A DNA stretch of 64,000 bases from Azophilus sp965200465 (GTDB lineage Bacteria; Pseudomonadota; Gammaproteobacteria; Pseudomonadales; Azotimanducaceae). Positions 60,947 to 64,000 of the stretch are shown piece by piece. The stretch spans positions 2,666,001 to 2,730,000 of the forward strand of contig OZ241358.1 of the NCBI GenBank assembly GCA_965200465.1, read 5' to 3'. The notes under the pieces were generated by a model, which was not told the DNA's origin, searched no databases, and saw only the letters and a program-made list of their open reading frames with translations. Positions within the stretch are counted from its first letter, which is position 1. Every line of letters starts with the position of its first letter. The translations under genes and the position numbers were made by a program.

Positions 60947-62440
60947 GTGCGCAGCCGGGCGCAGTTGGGAATGGCTTCGCCCAGCGTCACCGTGGAGGCC
61001 CATGTCGGCGCCGGCCTGCCCCGCTTCACCTTGGTCGGGCTGCCGGAAACCGCAGTGCGGGAGGCGCGGGACCGGGTGCGCAGCGCCATTGAGAACAACC
61101 GCTTGCGCTTCCCCTCCGGCCGCGTGGTGGTCAATCTCGCCCCGGCGGACTTGGCGAAGCAGGGCGGACGCTTCGACTTGGCCATCGCCATGAGCCTGTT
61201 GGCCGCCACCAACCAAGTCTCCACCGAGCACCTGCCCCGCTTCGAGTTTCTGGCGGAACTCAGCCTCTACGGGGCGCTGCGGCACACCCGGGGCGTGTTG
61301 CCGGCGGCCCTGGCCATGCAGGAGAAGGACGCCATCCTAGTGGTGCCCGAAGCCAACAGGGCCGAAGCGGCGCTGGTTGGTTCGCGCGCCTTGGCGCCCT
61401 GCGCCCAGCTGCAGGAGGTGCTGGACTTGGTGGCCCGCCCGGAGTTGGCGCGGCCGGCAAGAGTTTCCAAGCCCGCCGCCCAAGCGGAAAACTTGGACTT
61501 GCTGAGCCTAGTGAAGGGCCAGCAGACCGCCAAGCGGGCGCTGCAGGTGGCGGCTGCCGGCGGGCACCACTTCCTGATGGTGGGGCCGCCCGGCGTCGGC
61601 AAGACCATGCTCGCCCGCAGCATGGTGGGGCTGATGCCCAAGCTGAACGAAGCCCAGGCCCTGGAAGTGGCCGCCGTCTATTCCAGCGCCGGGTTGATTC
61701 GGGACGCCTACGACCTAGCCCCTTGGCGGGACCCCCACCATTCGGCCACGGCCCCGGCCATCATCGGCGGCGGCCACAACGCCACGCCGGGGGAGGCATC
61801 CCTAGCCCACCACGGGGTGCTGTTTCTGGATGAAATGCCGCACTTTCAGCCGCGGGTGCTGAACCTCCTGCGGGAGCCGTTGGAAACCCAGCAAGCCACC
61901 ATTACCCGGGCCAACTATCGGGCCACCTTCCCCGCCAATTTCCAGCTCATCGCCGCCATGAACCCCTGCCCGGCCGGCCGTGTCTGCGCCGAGGGCCTGT
62001 GCCGCTGCCAGCCGCGCCAAGTGCAGGCGTATCAAGCACGGGTGTCCGGGCCGCTTTTGGACCGCATCGACATGCAGCTCTGGCTGGCGAACCTGCCCAA
62101 GGAGCTGTTGGCGGGGCGCGCAGGCGACCCGCAGAACGCCAAGGCGCCGGCGGCGGAAGTGGCCGCCTCCAGGCACCGGCAACTCGAACGGCAGGGCGCC
62201 CTGAACGGCCATCTTGCCGGCGCCGTGGCCGCCAGGAAGGCGCCGATAACCGGCGCCGCGCAAACGCTGCTGACCCAAGCCATCGACAAATACCGCCTCT
62301 CCGCCCGCAGCTACCACAAAATCATCAAGGTGGCCTGGACCGTCAGCGACCTCAACCGAGAGGACAGGATTGCCCCGGGCGCGGTCGCCGAAGCCCTAAG
62401 CTACCGCGCCATAGACTGGGAAAGGATGGGGCGGCAATGA
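60947..62440 (+). CDS. comM: Mg-chelatase-like AAA ATPase ComM (YifB)
   Basis: This 497-residue protein has the ComM N-terminal domain (RAQLGMASPSVTVEAHV, PRFTLVGLPETAVREARDRV), Walker A GPPGVGKTML, GVLFLDEMPHF as Walker B, and AAMNPCPAG. ComM is a branch-migration helicase used in natural transformation. GTG 60947 is the best start; homologues begin about five residues earlier. Confidence 0.92.
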   Translation: MRSRAQLGMASPSVTVEAHVGAGLPRFTLVGLPETAVREARDRVRSAIENNRLRFPSGRVVVNLAPADLAKQGGRFDLAIAMSLLAATNQVSTEHLPRFEFLAELSLYGALRHTRGVLPAALAMQEKDAILVVPEANRAEAALVGSRALAPCAQLQEVLDLVARPELARPARVSKPAAQAENLDLLSLVKGQQTAKRALQVAAAGGHHFLMVGPPGVGKTMLARSMVGLMPKLNEAQALEVAAVYSSAGLIRDAYDLAPWRDPHHSATAPAIIGGGHNATPGEASLAHHGVLFLDEMPHFQPRVLNLLREPLETQQATITRANYRATFPANFQLIAAMNPCPAGRVCAEGLCRCQPRQVQAYQARVSGPLLDRIDMQLWLANLPKELLAGRAGDPQNAKAPAAEVAASRHRQLERQGALNGHLAGAVAARKAPITGAAQTLLTQAIDKYRLSARSYHKIIKVAWTVSDLNREDRIAPGAVAEALSYRAIDWERMGRQ

Positions 62441-62539
62441 AGGAATTCCGGAAAACGAAAAACGCCCGCGAGGAGACGAACATGCAATGTGTTAGGCTGC
62501 GCTGGCGGCAAGTGCGGGGCTTTCCAGGGGTGTCACCTA

Positions 62540-62728
62540 GTGGGCGCTGAAATTTGGGCGATAGCAGCAGTGGGCGTGGCGCTGGCTGGGTTGATCCTAA
62601 GCGTCAACCGCAACCTGCGCAGCGACATGGCGGAACTCCGCAGGGATGTTGGTGACGTGCGCGAACGCATCGCCCGGCTGGAGGGCATGTTCGAGGGCTT
62701 CACCGGGCGAGGCGCCGAAACGCCCTAA
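62540..62728 (+). CDS. Small membrane-anchored coiled-coil protein
   Basis: This 62-residue protein has an N-terminal membrane helix (IWAIAAVGVALAGLILSV) followed by a helical segment (RSDMAELRRDVGDVRERIARLEGMFEGF) with heptad hydrophobics. Similar small proteins are widespread, with no known role. GTG 62540 is inferred. Its stop overlaps that of the convergent aminotransferase by two bases. Confidence 0.55.
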   Translation: MGAEIWAIAAVGVALAGLILSVNRNLRSDMAELRRDVGDVRERIARLEGMFEGFTGRGAETP

Positions 62729-64000
62729 GCCGCCGCCTTGTTCGCCCAGCTCAAGGTGTCGTCCAAGGCCCGCTCCAGCTTGGTGAACAGTTCGTCCACC
62801 TGATCTCTGCTGATGATGAGCGGCGGGCAGATGGCCATGATGTCCCCCATGTTGCGCAGGATCAGGCCGTGGGCGGCGCAACGGTCGGAGCAGTGTTCAC
62901 CCACCTGTTGCGCCGGCGGAAACGCCGTCTTGGTGTCCTTGTCCGCCATCAGCTCCAAGCCGCCGAGCAACCCCCGGCCGCGGCTGTCGCCAACCAAGGG
63001 GTGTTCGGCCAACAGCGCCATCCGCTCCTGAAAGGCGGCGCCCACCTTGGCGGCATGGGCGAAGACGCGCCGTTCCTCCATCAGCTCCAGGTTGCGCAAC
63101 GCCACCGCCGCGCACACCGGATGGCCAGTGTAGGTGAAGCCGTGCCCGAAGATGCCGTTCTTGGCGCTGGCCTCAATGAACGGCTCGTACATGAATTCGG
63201 GAATCAGCACCGCGGAGATGGGCTGATAGGCGGAGCTGACCGCCTTGGCCACGCTCATGGTGGTGGGCTTGATGCCCATAGTCTCCGCCCCGAAGGCGCT
63301 GCCGATGCGCCCAAAGCCGCAAATCACCTCATCGTCAATGAAGAAGATGCCGTACTTGGCCAAGACCTCCTGCACCCTCTCGTAATAGCCGGCCGGCGGC
63401 ACGATGACTCCGCCGGCGCCTAGAATCGGCTCGGCGATGAAGGCGGCGATGGTTTCCGGCCCCTCCCGCAAGATGAGGTCCTCCAGGTTGGCGACGATGC
63501 GGTCGCGGAACTGGGCTTCGGTTTCGCCGGCCAGACCATCCCGGTAGTAGTGGGGCCGGTCCGTGTGCAGCACCTGCTTGATGGGCAGGTCGAAGCTCTT
63601 GTGGAACGGCGGCAGGCCGGTTAGGGAGCCGGAACCGATGGTGACGCCGTGGTAGCCGCCGATGCGGGAGATGATTTTCTTCCTGTCCGGCTTGCCGATG
63701 GCGTTGTGGTAGTACCACATCAGCTTGATTTGCGTGTCGTTGGCGTCGCTGCCGGACAGCCCGAAAAACACTCGGCCAGCGTCAAACGGCGCCAAGGACT
63801 TCAACTTTTCCGCCAACAGAATGCTCGGCTCGTGGGTCCTGCCGGCGAAGAGCTGCGAGTAGCTGAGCTTTTGCAACTGCTCCGCCGCCACTCGAACCAG
63901 CTCGTCCTCGCCGTAGCCGAGCGCTGTACACCAGAGCCCGGCCATGCCCTCCAGATACTGCTTGCCGCGGTTGTCCCACAGATAGACCCCTTTGGCCCTT
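62725..64000 (-). CDS. Class III aminotransferase (omega-transaminase), 5' end outside the window
   Basis: About 425 codons are visible; the start lies beyond base 64000. PLP-enzyme blocks include KGVYLWDNRGKQYLEGMAG, VFFGLSGSDANDTQIKL, IISRIGGYHGVTIGSGSLTG, FIDDEVICGFGRIG and the Schiff-base Lys in SVAKAVSSAYQPISAV. It resembles aspartate aminotransferase family omega-transaminases that use pyruvate with amines or omega-amino acids. Confidence 0.9.
   Translation of the reverse strand, partial: RAKGVYLWDNRGKQYLEGMAGLWCTALGYGEDELVRVAAEQLQKLSYSQLFAGRTHEPSILLAEKLKSLAPFDAGRVFFGLSGSDANDTQIKLMWYYHNAIGKPDRKKIISRIGGYHGVTIGSGSLTGLPPFHKSFDLPIKQVLHTDRPHYYRDGLAGETEAQFRDRIVANLEDLILREGPETIAAFIAEPILGAGGVIVPPAGYYERVQEVLAKYGIFFIDDEVICGFGRIGSAFGAETMGIKPTTMSVAKAVSSAYQPISAVLIPEFMYEPFIEASAKNGIFGHGFTYTGHPVCAAVALRNLELMEERRVFAHAAKVGAAFQERMALLAEHPLVGDSRGRGLLGGLELMADKDTKTAFPPAQQVGEHCSDRCAAHGLILRNMGDIMAICPPLIISRDQVDELFTKLERALDDTLSWANKAAA

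Overview
The window looks like a chromosomal segment of a high-GC gammaproteobacterium, probably uncultivated or symbiotic. Four conserved gene neighbourhoods support this: bamD divergent from rluD-pgeF; ilvIH-ilvC-pssA; yggS-proC-yggT-metX-metW-DUF4426-rdgB-hemW opposite pilT; and ibaG-hisG-hisD. HisG is the short, HisZ-dependent form. I cannot place it below class level from sequence alone.

Layout. 0-3.5 kb: an HlyD-type adaptor and a C39-peptidase ABC exporter (bacteriocin or RiPP-type export), after the last 22 codons of a truncated upstream gene. 3.5-5.3 kb: a coupled AAA/ABC-type ATPase plus TOPRIM-like protein, a probable defence pair. 5.3-11.6 kb: a minus-strand metabolic operon (thiolase, DUF35-SDR fusion, SDR, cyclase). 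A 2.1 kb cassette interrupts it; this carries an AbiEii-like nucleotidyltransferase and a GIY-YIG protein and is bounded by 93-bp direct repeats of the SDR 3' end. 11.8-15.9 kb: an Eco29kI-like restriction-modification pair, a collapsed chimera of a PstI/BsuBI-type R-M system, and an AAA_14/DUF4143 ATPase behind twin palindromes. 15.9-34 kb: mostly housekeeping genes (ibaG, hisG, hisD, zapE, bamD, rluD, pgeF, nuclease, Tat FAD-oxidoreductase, ilvIHC, pssA, aspartyl protease, msrP, SMP-30, trmB). 33.8-42.5 kb: hemW through yggS plus pilT, with a decayed second AAA_14/DUF4143 gene between hemW and rdgB.

42.6-55.9 kb is an immune locus. It starts with a 506-bp relic with terminal inverted repeats, followed by a 46-repeat type I-E CRISPR array whose leader abuts cas2. 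A complete minus-strand operon follows (cas3-cse1-cse2-cas7-cas5-cas6e-cas1-cas2), and a truncated ISNCY-like transposase lies beyond cas3. 56-64 kb: an orphan secreted protein, thrC, a nitrogen operon (torF-like porin, glnK, amt) with a candidate NtrC site, comM, a small membrane protein and a class III aminotransferase that runs off the window.

Overall, conserved chromosomal operons are interleaved with defence and mobile modules at gene junctions: the SDR 3' end, the rdgB/hemW gap, the his/zapE side and the space downstream of pilT. The strongest candidates for something undescribed are the nucleotidyltransferase/GIY-YIG cassette in its 93-bp repeats and the ATPase/TOPRIM-like pair.
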